Assembly (NCBI GenBank): GCA_033439795.1
Contig: JAUTDP010000011.1
Location: forward strand, 992,001 to 1,056,000
DNA length: 64,000 nt
Origin: Sordaria brevicollis
Lineage: Eukaryota; Ascomycota; Sordariomycetes; Sordariales; Sordariaceae
Direction of reading: 5' to 3'
Both the position numbers and the translations under genes were made by a program. The notes under the pieces were generated by a model. It made no database searches, was not told the origin of the DNA, and saw nothing but the letters and a program-made list of their open reading frames with translations. Below are positions 32,977 to 44,844 of this stretch, piece after piece. Numbering within the stretch: position 1 is the first letter of the stretch; each line of letters opens with the position of its first letter.

Positions 32977-35205
32977 TAATGACAGCTGACATGTAAACTT
33001 GGCAGTTTTATATAGTAAAATCTGGTTTTCCTATATTATTTATCATCCCTGTTCAAATCTAACAGGCGAGCTAGGGCCGCCAATATCGTAATAATTCCAT
33101 ATTATTATAATATAATATACCACCCTCAATATCTACAACCACACTTACGCCTAGTATATACCGTTTTGAGTTCTGAAAACCTCTTCCTCTATTTATTATT
33201 TATTTATATTAAAAATTCTATTCTATTTTATTCTATTTATCGAATAGGATGGGATTTAATTTATTTCTTAGTAAATATAATTAGATTTACTATAGGTCCC
33301 TATTATTTAGCGCGTCTTTTAACGCATCCCTCTCCTCCTATATAATACCCTTTAAATCCTATCCGAGAATTTTATACCTCCTCCTCTTATAACGATTATA
33401 ATAATTTATTTAATTATAATTAATTATTATAACGTAATTAATCTTATTATTAAAGAACTTTAATGCATTCCCCTTAATAATATAAAGTAAAGGAGGGTTA
33501 AATTCTTATTTAATAATAAGCTATTTACGGGGCTTATAGCGCGTTTTATATTATTATATTAAACGGCTATCCTTTTTAAATAATATATTATAGGGTAATT
33601 TACTATAAATAAAATCGTTAATAAACGGGTCCTTATATACCTATTTAATTGCCTATTGGCGAATCTCCTCCTTTAATTATAATTTAATTTATTATTCCTC
33701 TTCTATAAATAATTTGGGTTCGTATTCGTCCTCCCCTATATTTGGGTAGAAATCGTTTTTATTAAATTAATTGTCGATAATATAATAGGAAACGTTAAAC
33801 CCGAAGTAGTTATATTAGAATTATATTACCGATTCGAATTTTATTAATAGGAGGGGGTTTGTAAGGGGAGGGATAAATAACGGTAAGGGTAATCGAATTG
33901 GGTTGGGTAAGTTCGAAGGTGGGTTAAGGGATTCAATTTTAACCCGCGGTTAAATAGAGGTAGGGGGGCTCTATATTAAACTAATACGTATAAAAATAAT
34001 ATTCTATATATTATCGTTATCCTCTTCCCCCCCTTCCTCCCTCTTCCTCTTTTATTTCGCTTACTTCCTATTTTTCTTACCCGATTATTTTATAATAGTA
34101 TTTACTATAATATCCTTAGTATTTAAAACTTCGAGATTAAGATTAGTAAATTCCTATTAGGAATAGTAGCGGCGAATAAATATTAGAATAGGAACCGTAT
34201 TTTTCGATTTACTATAGGGATTAGGTAGTTTAGTACGTAATTAAACTTAATTAGATTGGCTAAATTAATTAGGTTAATTATTCTAAGTAGTTTAAATTTA
34301 TTAGGTACGAATATATATAATAATTCTAATAATTCGACCGTATTAAGGAGGTTCTTTAGACCTACTTTGAAAAGAATAATAGGAAGTATTTTAAAAAGCA
34401 CGTTAACTACGCTAACGCTGGCTACTTTAAGTAATTTAGGTAGTTTAAGTAGTTTAGGTAATTTAGGTAGTCTAAATGGTCTAGGGAGTATTCTAACTAA
34501 TTTAAATAATTAAAGGAATATTTTAGGGAGGTCGTATTATAATTAATTCGTAATTAAAAGGTCTATTAATATTATATAAACGACCTTTAAATATACTTTT
34601 AGCCGTAAATTAGATTTAAAAGTAAATATCGACCGTATCTTATATAAAGAATTAATATAGGATTTTATTAAAAGAAATAAATTATACGATTTATTCGAAA
34701 TTAACGTAAAAATTAAAAAGGGTAATATAAATCCCTATCGATAAATACTATTTTATTTATTTATAAACGTACTTCTATTTTATAAACGTAAAGTAGTTTA
34801 TATTACTTCCTAAACTGACTAAAATATAAGGGTAATAGCTTATTCTAATATAAAATCCCCCCCCTCTTACCCGTTAATATTAATAATACTTTATAATATT
34901 CGCGGTTTAGTAAATTAAGTACTTATAAAATAATTACTAATAGGGATGAATTTAATTATTCGCGACCAACCTACGTTATATGTACCTTTAATGCGGATTT
35001 AAAATATTTCTCCTTATATTAATTGTAACGGGTAACGATATATTAGGAAGAAACTTCGAATACGTCGGTAAAACTATTACGGCTAAAGAATCTATACGAT
35101 TTAATAAATAAATTATTAAATTCGTTAAGCGACGTAGTAATTTAATTATAATTAAAATTCTCGCTAATATAATAAGTAGCCCAATCTTTTTTAATAGGGA
35201 AGAGC

Positions 35206-35210
35206 TCCTT
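35206..35210. repeat. Left target-site duplication of the LTR retrotransposon
   Basis: TCCTT here and at 42892-42896, directly outside the two LTRs. Confidence 0.85.
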
Positions 35211-35456
35211 TATAAGGGGGATAGTAGAATATAACATAGATATTAAGCCTAATAAATTAATAAAGTTCTACGAAGAGAAAAGGGGGAAAAGCCGTACCGT
35301 AAAGCGGGGTCGTAGATTTTATCCTTTTAAAGGGGGCTGTAAGTACGTGAGTAACTCTATAGAGGTAGTACGTATTGCCCGAACTATAAGGATAGTTATA
35401 AGGAGCTAATTAGGTTATAGAGCCTAATATAACCCTTGGGCGGTAGCCTTATAATA
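35211..35456 (-). repeat. LTR (3' LTR of the minus-strand element)
   Basis: 246 bp, same length as the copy at 42646-42891. It is the more strongly RIP-mutated copy: for example TATGACA in the other copy is TATAATA here. Confidence 0.88.
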
Positions 35457-38400
35457 TTAGCCCCCTCCTCTCCCTCTAATTGCTATAGTAATAATTGCTA
35501 TTTAATTATTATTTATAAGTACCTTCTAGAATTTAGTCCTTCTAGTCTAATTGCGCGCCCGTATTTTCGTCCTAATTTTGCGTAATTAATCGTTTAGTAT
35601 ATAATTAATTAATCCGTACGCTAATTAGCCGTTTATAAGCCTTTTTCCTATTGCGAACCTATTTTTTTTATAAAACCTTTTATTTCCCCTCTTTTTTCTT
35701 TCTTTCCTTCTTTTCCCTTTTCTTTTTTTTAGTACAAAATTAAATCCTTTTAATAAGCCCTCCTCTATTATAACCTTAATTTTAATAAACTTTTATTAAT
35801 TATATATTTAAATTCCTTTATTATAAATTTTTTTAAATTTACCCCCGAATAATTAGAAATAATATATATTTTTAATATATTCGCTACCCTATAGTAATAA
35901 TTTTAATATTATTATTAATTTACGCCGCTGTAGCCTTCCCCGCTTACTTTTTAATAATAATAGTAGTAGTATATTATTCTTTAATATTATTAGGCCGTAT
36001 TTAGAATTCTTTTTACCCTAATTTTAACTGTATTTTTAATTCCCGCGGCGGCTCCGCCTCCTTTCCCCTTCGGGTCGGCTTTAATTATTTACTCTTATTT
36101 TCACCCTATTGGCTAATATATTAATAATCTTTTCTTCGCGGCCCTACCGCCTTAAATTTTAACCCCGGTTATAGCTTTAAATTTAATTTAAATTTCTATT
36201 AATATTTCCGTTAATTTAGAAGAGGATAGGGAGGGGTTTAATTCCGATAACCTTAATTCCTCTATACGTAAGAAGGGTAAGAAAATTAATATAATAATAA
36301 TTTTACGTAGTATTTTACCTTCGTTTTATAATAAAGTAAAGTAGACGAAGATTAAGATTATAGTAGTATTCGTTAAATATAAATTTAATAAAAATTAGTA
36401 TTAAGCCTACTTTTTTTATAATTATTATTATTAGAATACCGATTTTAAAGGCGGTAAAAAGTATACTATTTGCGCGACCGAATTTAATAAAGTTTATTAG
36501 TTTATTTTTATTATAGTTTAGGTTATTTATATCGTTTAATAAGTAGTTAAATATTTAAATTCTATTAATATTAGCGAGGCCGCTTAGGCTCGTAATTTAA
36601 TAATTTCGGTAAATAAATTTATAGAGTATATTCCTAAATTTATAGCTTTTAATTACCTTTCCGCTAATTTTTTAGAATTTCTCTTCTCCGGTTTATTTAT
36701 TTTTATAACCGCCCTTACCTTTATTATATTACCCGCTACGGCTTTAATTCCTACCCTTATTATTATTACAATTATTATTTTTATTATTAAGGTAAATTTC
36801 CTTCGTTAAGAATTAATTTCCTTTTAGGCCTAAGTTTTTTTTAAGGAAATTATTACTTTATAGTAATAATAGGTTATTAATAGCTTTAAAAAATCGTTAA
36901 ATAGTTTTTTTACCCGCTTCCCTTCTATTATAGCCGTCCGCCCTTTTTTTATCGAAGAGGAAGAAGATTTCTCCTAATTTCTAATTAAAAAATAGAAATT
37001 CGTAGCCCCTTCCCGCCCCCGTACTTATAATATACGTTCCCGCACTAAAATTGCCGCCGCCGAGGTTATTAAGTTTATAGAGGTTATTACCTCTATTTCT
37101 TCCGTTCCCGGCCTTTCGCTACCCCCGTTTTTTTCCTTCGGTTAGCGATTTTTTAATACCCCCGCCCTTATTCCTACCTTTATATATTCTATTTTCGGTT
37201 TTGCGGCTATTATAATTACTAAGGATAAAATAAATTTAGTAGGAAGAGAAAAAAAGGGTAAAGATAAAGAGATAAATAGTATTACGGTTTGAATTTTTTT
37301 TTTATTTTATTTTTTATAGTTATTTTATTTTATATAATTAGGAATTTTTTTTTTATAGTAGGTTAGCCCTTGCCGTCCTCCTTTTTAGGATAGATTTTTT
37401 AGCCTCTAATTACATTAACGTCGTTTCGTTCCCAAATAAATTTATTTCCCGCTTTACTATTTTTCTAAGGGTTTTATATTTATATTTATAAGTCTATATT
37501 ATTTTTCGAATTTATTTAGTATTATAATTTTTAGGAAATTTTCTAAGGGCTCTTATATAATATTTTTAAATCCTTTCTATTTTACGAAAACGTTCCTTAT
37601 AATAACGCCGCCGGGGTTTACAAAATTATTTATATAAAGGATTTTTTCTACTTCTTATTCTTTTTCTCCTTTTACAATTATTATTAAAGGTTATAGATCG
37701 GATATAATTTATTTTAGGAGGGGGTTTTTTACGGCCTTACGTAATAAATTTACGTAGAAAACGTTATAGGCGCCCGTAAGGAATTTTTTTATTTTTATTA
37801 TATAAAGAAAGAGTATTTTAAATACGGTATATTTTGCGTAGATTATATCGAGCTTCTTCTTTAGGCGTTTAGAGTTAAAGTTTTTGAAGTTAAATTAAAC
37901 TTTATTTCTAATTTAGAATCTTTTAGCCGGGTATTTCGACCGGTTTACGAATTTCTTTTATTATTATATAATTATAATTATAGTAGTTTGGTATAAATCC
38001 GAAATTTATTATAACTTTTCGATAAATTTATAGGCCTTCTTTTTTAGGATGGATATTATAGGTAGGGGTATAGAATTATTTACCGTAGGAATTATAAAGC
38101 TTATTTTATAATTATAGGAAGTAAAGAATAGGTTTATATTAATTAAAGTATTAATTCTACTATTAATAATAAATTATATTATAGAGGTCTAACGGTCCTA
38201 ATTATTTTATAAATAATTAATATATATTTAGAGGAAAGTATAGACCTCCTAATTTATTCTCTTTAGACCCTTATTTATTTATAAGTAATAAATAATATTA
38301 AAGAATTACTTTATACCTATTAATTTATAAAAACGTTTCTAAAATCGGCTAGTTTAATTAGTACTCCTATTATTAATAATAGTACGTAGTTAGCTATAAT

Positions 38401-39499
38401 AGCGTATAAAGTAAGAGAAAAAACGTTCTATATATAAATTTATATTTATAGAGGGTATAAGCTTTAAAATTACCCTTTTTATTAATTGGTCTTTATAAAT
38501 TAATAAATAGGTATTGCCCTTAGAATTAAGGAGATTAATAATAAAGTTTAATTATAAGTCCCTATATTAGCGTTCTAAAGGTAATAAAGATTAGAGGAGT
38601 CTTCGTTTTATATTTCTCTAAATTTTTATCGAATTATAAACGTAATAATTGCGTAAGAACCGTCGAATTTAAAGACTTAAGAAAGGTTAATAATATTTTT
38701 TTATAAGGGCGTAAATTATTTTTTCTCTTTTTAAATAACCGAAGGTAGGGGCTTCGTATATGCGTTAAATTAGGGCTATATATAAAGCGTTAAATTAATA
38801 TTCTTTTTCCATTATTATTAAGGCCGTTATTTCCGTAATTGCGGGGGCTTTTAGGATTTAGAGTTTATTTTTATATTTTAGCCGCCTTAAATTATTTATA
38901 ATATAATTAGCGATTTATATTTTAAATTATAATAATAGTTTAAAAGTATAAGTATTTTCGGCGACGGTTTATAATACTATTTAATATATAGAATTTTTCT
39001 AGATTATTTAGTCCTAAAATTATTATAAATCCGGATTTTTAAAGATTTGTACTCCCTCCGCCGGTTTTAGGGCTATAAAGGAGGCGGAGATTCGTACGTA
39101 TTTTTAAAGTATAGATTCCGGGATAAATTATATATTTTTAGCTTCTAAATCTTCCCCCGTAGGTTTATCCTAATTTCGGCGGGATAGGGCATTTAGGATT
39201 ATAATATCCTTATTTAATTTATAAATAATATTAAAATTAAAATATAAAAAGTATTCCGCCTAATAAGTTTATTATTTAAATAATTACTATTTTTCTATAA
39301 AGTATTTTAAATTCCTATAATCTATTAAAATAGTAAACTCTTTGTAATTACGGAATTTTATAGATTAATCTTCTAGGTAGGAAATAATTATTAATATTTC
39401 TTTATTATAAATTGGGTAATTTCGTTTTATTAGAACTAATTTACAGGAATAGAAATTAATAATTTTACGTATACCGTTCTCCTAATCCTATATAATTAC

Positions 39500-40410
39500 T
39501 CCTCCGAAGGTATAGTTATTATAATTTATTTTTAAATAAATAGTTTTCTTAAGGTTAAATTCCGTAAGTATAGGGGTTTTCGTAAATAGAGTTTTTAATA
39601 ATTAGAATGCAAATTCGTATTCTTTAATTTATTCGAAAGTTATTCCTTTTTTTATAAATATTATTAAAGGCGTAGTTATTTTTAAAAATTGCGGGATAAA
39701 TATCCGGTAGTAATTTACGAAATTTAAGAAATTGTATACCCTTTTTTACGACGTAAATAGGAGCTATTTTAAAATTGCCTTAATTTTATTTAAATCTACC
39801 TATATATTTACGCTTATATAGATAATAAAACCTAAATATTTAATTTTTATAACTGTAAATTCGTATTTATTAAAGTTAAAGTATAGATTATATAGAATTA
39901 ACCTCTTTAATACCTTTTTAATTTTTTTTTTATAATTTTCTTTAATCTTTAACGAATATATAAATACGTTATTTATATATATTGAGTAAAATTCGTTTAA
40001 GAAATTTTTTAAAATAAAATTAATATATTATTAAAATAACGTTAGGGCCTTAGAAAGTTTAAAGGGGATTATTAACTATTTAAAGAATTTATATCGTATT
40101 CGAAAGGTTATCTTTTATTCTTTTTTTACGGCTATATGTATTTTATAGAAAGTTTATATTATATCGATTTTAATATATTATTTTACGCTTTTAAAGATTT
40201 TAAAAATATTTCGAATTAAAGGAAAGGGGTAGCGGTTTAATTGCGTAATAATATTAAATACTTGGTAATTGTAGTAAAATTGTAAACCCTTTCCTAATTT
40301 CTTAATAAATAGGATTAGGGCGGTAGCCTTTAAATTATTCGTGCGGATATATCCTTTATTTATAAAATCTTTTAACGTCTTCTTTAAAATTAATAATTCT
40401 TCTTTCAATA
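39500..40410 (-). pseudogene. Remnant of gypsy reverse transcriptase
   Basis: On the minus strand the readable segment from 40408 contains LKDFINKGYIR, LILFIKKLGKG and NRYPFPLI, the usual opening of a Ty3/gypsy polymerase. The active-site box, normally YIDD or YVDD, reads YINN at 39979-39968: both catalytic aspartates have become asparagine through G-to-A changes. Downstream, YLGFII and FLNFINYY fit the thumb/RNase H boundary. Several in-frame stops make it non-functional. Confidence 0.85.
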
Positions 40411-42645
40411 TATTATAAATAGGCCCGAAGGGAATTGGTAAATCCTAATTATTTAGGCCCTTTTTAAAATTAATAACGTAATTAATACTTAATTTATAGG
40501 GGTTGAATTTATCGGCCTTTACCTTTATAAATAAAAGTAAAAGGTAATAATATTATTAGGGTATTTTTTTTCTCAATTTTGCTTCTATATAAATTTTTTT
40601 TAGTATTAGGGCTTTTTTAATATTGTATAAATTAATTATAAAGATATAATCTTTAATTATTACGCGTTTATATTTTTTGCGGTTTCGATTTATTATTCTT
40701 ATTAATATAGTAGCGAGGATATAGATTATAAATTTAACCTCTTTAATAAAAGGAGTATCTTCCTTTTTTTTTCCTCTAATATAAAGGATTTAATTATTCG
40801 TAATTCTTATATATAAACGTTTTTTATAGGGGACGGAATAAGCCCTATACGTAATTAATTATAATTTATTTAATATAATAGGGTATTCTAACTTTAGGAT
40901 TACGTAGGTTATTATTAGCTTTATGTAATTATTTACTTTTATAATTATTTATATTATATTGCGGATAGCGGCCCCCTCTATTATTATAGAGGTTCCCTTT
41001 ATTTTATATTTTAAAATAGAGATTATAAGGATTTTTAGGTCCTATATAACCTTTTTATTAATTGCGGTATAATATTAGTATTTTTCGTCGATAAGGGTAT
41101 AAATTAAATTACGATTATTAACGATAAATGGAATTAAAATAGGCTTAATTTCTATTTTATTTTCTATTTTAAAATCTTTTACCTTCTTATTTAATATTTT
41201 TAGGGATTTTAATACCCGATTATATATTAGAATTACTCTTTTCCTTCATTTTCTATAGCGGACGTAAATTCGTCTTCGTCTTTTAATATTAGTAGGGCTA
41301 AAATTATAATATTAATACTAATTTTTTTATTCGGGTTTTTAATAAATAGGTATAAATATCCGGCGGTATAATATCTTCCGGCTCTATATTTTATATAAAG
41401 TCTATTTTCCCTACGTTTTTAGCATTCTTTATTAGAAATTTATTTCGTTTTATATTAAATCTAATTATTTCCTTTATTTTTACGGCCTCTTCCTTTATTA
41501 CGAGTAGGTCCCGAGGAAATCTTTTTTATAAATATATTTATATTATTATCGGCGTTATAGGTTCTCGGTTTAATAGAATTTACGAAGGCTATAAATTAGG
41601 AATTTAAAATAGGTTACGGGACGTTAATTTATTAAAGGATTTTAAATATTTAATAGTAATTAATATTTTCCTAAATCTTTTTTCTTTATCGATAATTTAT
41701 TTATTTAAGGGCTTTAAAAGCTTCGGTACGTTTATATTTAATAATTTAGGATTATAATACTTCGGTATAATTATTATAATTATCGGGAAGTTCGATAATA
41801 AAAATTACGTTTAGGAATTTTTAATTAAAGGCGTTATAAAATATACCTAATTTAAATTCGTTATTTTATAGGGCCCTTTTAACTTTGAGTAATTTATCCT
41901 CTTATTCCGTAAAGAAGGTAAAGAAATATTACCTATTATATTAATATATAATATAGAAATACGTTAATACGGCGTTACGTAGGTAGTAGGCCCCGAAAAT
42001 GCGATTAATTTAATTAAATAGGAGTATAGGGTTTATAATTTTATTTAAAGTATATTAGATTTAAAAACCTTTAAATTTCTTCTTTTTATAAGCGGGTAAA
42101 ATATTAAGGATTTCGATTTACGTAGCCTTGCGGTTTACCCGAAGCTTAATTTTATTATTAATATTATAGGTTTCGATAAATTATACGAAGTAGAAATTAA
42201 AGTTTTTTTAGGTACCGTTTTAAGTAGGGAGGATAATAGGCTTATATTTATAGCCTAAATTAATTATAGGATTAACTACATTTATAACCGGGATACTAAA
42301 GAATACGAGGTTTATTTAGGGGTAGGGGGAACGATTAATAATTAGGGCTATAGCGGTAGTACGGACGGTTTTAAAAAAGTCGAATTTATTAATACTTAAC
42401 GTATTCGCGATAGTAGAAAGGATCCTTTAGGTTTAAGAATTTTGGGGATTTATAGGGGTGGGTTTTATAGAAGTAGGAGGATTAGGGAGGTTTTAAGAGG
42501 AAGTATTTTATATAGAGGGTATAGAAATTATTTCTTTATTTAAATTAAGTATACTAAAATCGATTATTTTAATAATTAATATCGCTACGCTTAAATAACT
42601 ATAGGCTTTCTCTCTTTTTTTTTTATAAAAGTAAGTAGAATTTAA

Positions 42646-42891
42646 TATAAAGGGGATAATAAAATATAATATAAATATTAGGCCTAATAAATTAATAAGG
42701 TTCTACGAAGAGAAAAGGGGGAAAAGCCGTACCGTAAAGCGGGGTCGCAGATTCTGTCCTTTTGAAGGGGGTTGTGGGTACGTAAGTGACTCTATAAAGG
42801 CAGTGCGTATCGCCCGAGTTATAGGGATAGTTATAAGGAGTTAGTTAGGCTGTGGAGCCTGATATAACCCTTGGGCGGTAGCCCTATGACA
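42646..42891 (-). repeat. LTR (5' LTR of the minus-strand element)
   Basis: 246 bp. It keeps many CA/TG dinucleotides (GCAGATTCTGTCC, GGCAGTGCGTATC) that its partner has lost, so it is less RIP-mutated. Confidence 0.88.
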
Positions 42892-42896
42892 TCCTT
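42892..42896. repeat. Right target-site duplication of the LTR retrotransposon
   Basis: TCCTT, matching 35206-35210. Confidence 0.85.
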
Positions 42897-44786
42897 TTCG
42901 AAGTAAATAACGATAATTTCTTAATATTTGCCAAATTACCGTTTAAAGCGAGCCTATACCTTATTAAAAGTATTAATACTAAGGGAGTAAACTATATACT
43001 ACTATATAAAGAATAATATAGACCGTATATTAACGACCTTATAAAGGATGGTAGGGAGATTAGTTCTAGTTCTCGTAGCGGTACGAACCCTTTTATATAA
43101 ATAAATAAGGTATTGGCGGTTAATTTCGTTATCCTTATTAAATATTAAATCGCTTTCGTTAAATTCCCTCTCCTTATTATTATTATTTAGTTAATCGATT
43201 TCCTCGTCGTTAGCGTTATCTTCCTCCTTATTATTATTATTATTATTCGAATTAAGGGAAGTAGAGCGATTACTACCCTCCTCCTCCTCGTTATTATTAT
43301 TTTTAGTAAGGGGGTGCTTCTAGAGCTTCTTAATATTTTTAATAACGTTATAATTAATATGCTATATATACCGCTAAAGGGTTGCGTCGGGTAGACTAGT
43401 ATAAAGCGCGCTAATAAGCGTATTATTTCTATTAATAATAATAATAAATAAATAACGGATATTAAAAATTACTATAATTATACGGATTTAATTAATAAAG
43501 TAAATAAAACCTTTATTCCTTTCGTTATTAAATAGTATTTAAAAAATAGGTATAGAAGTTTTCTCGGGTATAATAATTACCCTTTATATTATAGGGAAAT
43601 AATAATTATTAATTTTATATATAATATTAATAGCGAAGGTAAATGGGTTACGTAATTATATTTTGCGCTAGGAATTTAATATCCAAAACGCGTTTAAAAA
43701 TATAATTTCCTCATTATTAAACCAATTTTTATAGTCGTATACGATATTACGGTCTAAATTTAACGATTATACGAAATTTTAAATATCGTAATAACCTTTT
43801 CGATTAACCCTTTTAATCTATATATATATATTGTCGAAGTCTTTATACGTAAGGGGGATATCGGGAAATTAATCCTTAACGGTCGTATATATCGAGCGTA
43901 TAGTTAATTCCCTCCTTTTTAATAGATTTTCGATAAAATTCTACGATTTTAAATATAATATTAATACTTTTTCTCGAAAAAATAAGTAGCTATTAAAGTA
44001 TTAGGAAGGTAAATATTCTTCGTAATAAGGATTATTGATTTTAATTACCTATTTCTACCCTACGTTAATTTACTTTATTATAACTACGCGAAAAGGATAC
44101 CCAATATATTTATTAATAATTAAATATCGTTAAATATTAGGATTATTTTTATATTATTCTTTTTAACGGGTATAATCGTATTAATAAACGTAATAATATA
44201 ATTTATTATATATAGGGTATTGGATATTACGTATTAGGTATTTATTACCCTATTGAATTATAATACTAAAGCGACGTTATCGATAGAATTCTACTATAGC
44301 GCGGCATATTATAATAATATCGTCTTAGGGATTAAAGGAATAAATAATATCGTCGGGTAAGATACGTTAATTATTATAGGAAAAGGAGGCGGTATTTACG
44401 AACGTTACGTTTATATTAATAGAGCCGCTACGTTAGCGAATATACGCTAGTATTTATATATAATTAATAATTTATTAATAGTAGTTAGTAATTAAAGCAA
44501 TTAATAATATACCGTAGAGGGGTAGCGCGCTTAGTTAATAAAGTAAGGTAATATTATAGGGTAGTATTATTAATTAATTATATTAGTTAATAATGCGATA
44601 ACGAAATTTCTTAAAAGCGCTAAATTGAACGTATTCGAAATTTTCCAGATTGGCGGCCGTATTAGCCATTAACATTATGTTACGCAATGGTTCGTACATG
44701 AATCTAGGGTATTTTCACGGGTAAAAGTGGGTTTTACTATATCGAATATCATAGACCGCCATGGCCTATCAATGCGCCTATCAGAG

Positions 44787-44836
44787 TGGGTCTTAGAGTG
44801 TAGGTAGAATTCCTTAGAGTGCGTTGAGGTTTTCTC
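44787..44836 (-). repeat. Right terminal inverted repeat
   Basis: Reverse complement of the left end, ending TTGAGGTTTTCTC just before the target duplication. Confidence 0.88.
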
Positions 44837-44844
44837 CAGAGAAA
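44837..44844. repeat. Right target-site duplication of the DNA transposon
   Basis: CAGAGAAA, matching 32919-32926. It is the second copy of eight amidase-coding bases. Confidence 0.9.

Larger units (their letters stand above)
35211..42891 (-). mobile_element. Ty3/gypsy LTR retrotransposon, 7.7 kb, RIP-degraded, minus strand
   Basis: Two 246-bp direct repeats (35211-35456, 42646-42891) flank the body, with TCCTT outside each. On the minus strand the better-kept LTR begins TGTCATAGGG and the repeats end CCCCTTTATA, a TG...CA pattern with CA changed to TA. A purine tract (AGAGGGAGAGGAGGGGG) adjoins the 35.4-kb LTR on the minus strand, as a polypurine tract should. A broken reverse transcriptase is readable on the minus strand at about 40.4-39.5 kb. 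Stops are frequent and mostly W or Q codons changed by C-to-T or G-to-A. The gag should lie near 41-42.6 kb and the integrase near 37-39 kb by family order (inference). Confidence 0.9.
32927..44836. mobile_element. 11.9-kb TIR DNA transposon inserted in an amidase exon, carrying a nested LTR element
   Basis: Inverted ends (32927-32976 and 44787-44836) start GAGAAAACCTCAACGCACTC and agree at 45 of 50 positions. CAGAGAAA flanks both sides. Removing the nested retrotransposon with one 5-bp duplication leaves about 4.2 kb: left arm 32927-35210 and right arm 42897-44836. Between about 33.0 and 44.6 kb the DNA is AT-rich, CpA and TpG are almost absent and CpG is kept, the RIP pattern. No transposase frame survives; an acidic stretch rich in Asn, Glu and Asp codons can be read on the minus strand near 43.2-43.4 kb. 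The 8-bp duplication suits hAT, while long ends starting with GAG suit Mutator-like elements, so the superfamily is open. Confidence 0.88.

Noticed and set aside
34256..34513. An 85-codon plus-strand frame with Leu/Ser/Gly/Asn repeats
   Set aside because: It lies in the RIP-mutated block and reflects AT-rich simple repetition, not a gene.
35211..42891. Plus-strand orientation for the retrotransposon
   Set aside because: The polypurine tract, LTR ends and polymerase motifs all point to the minus strand.
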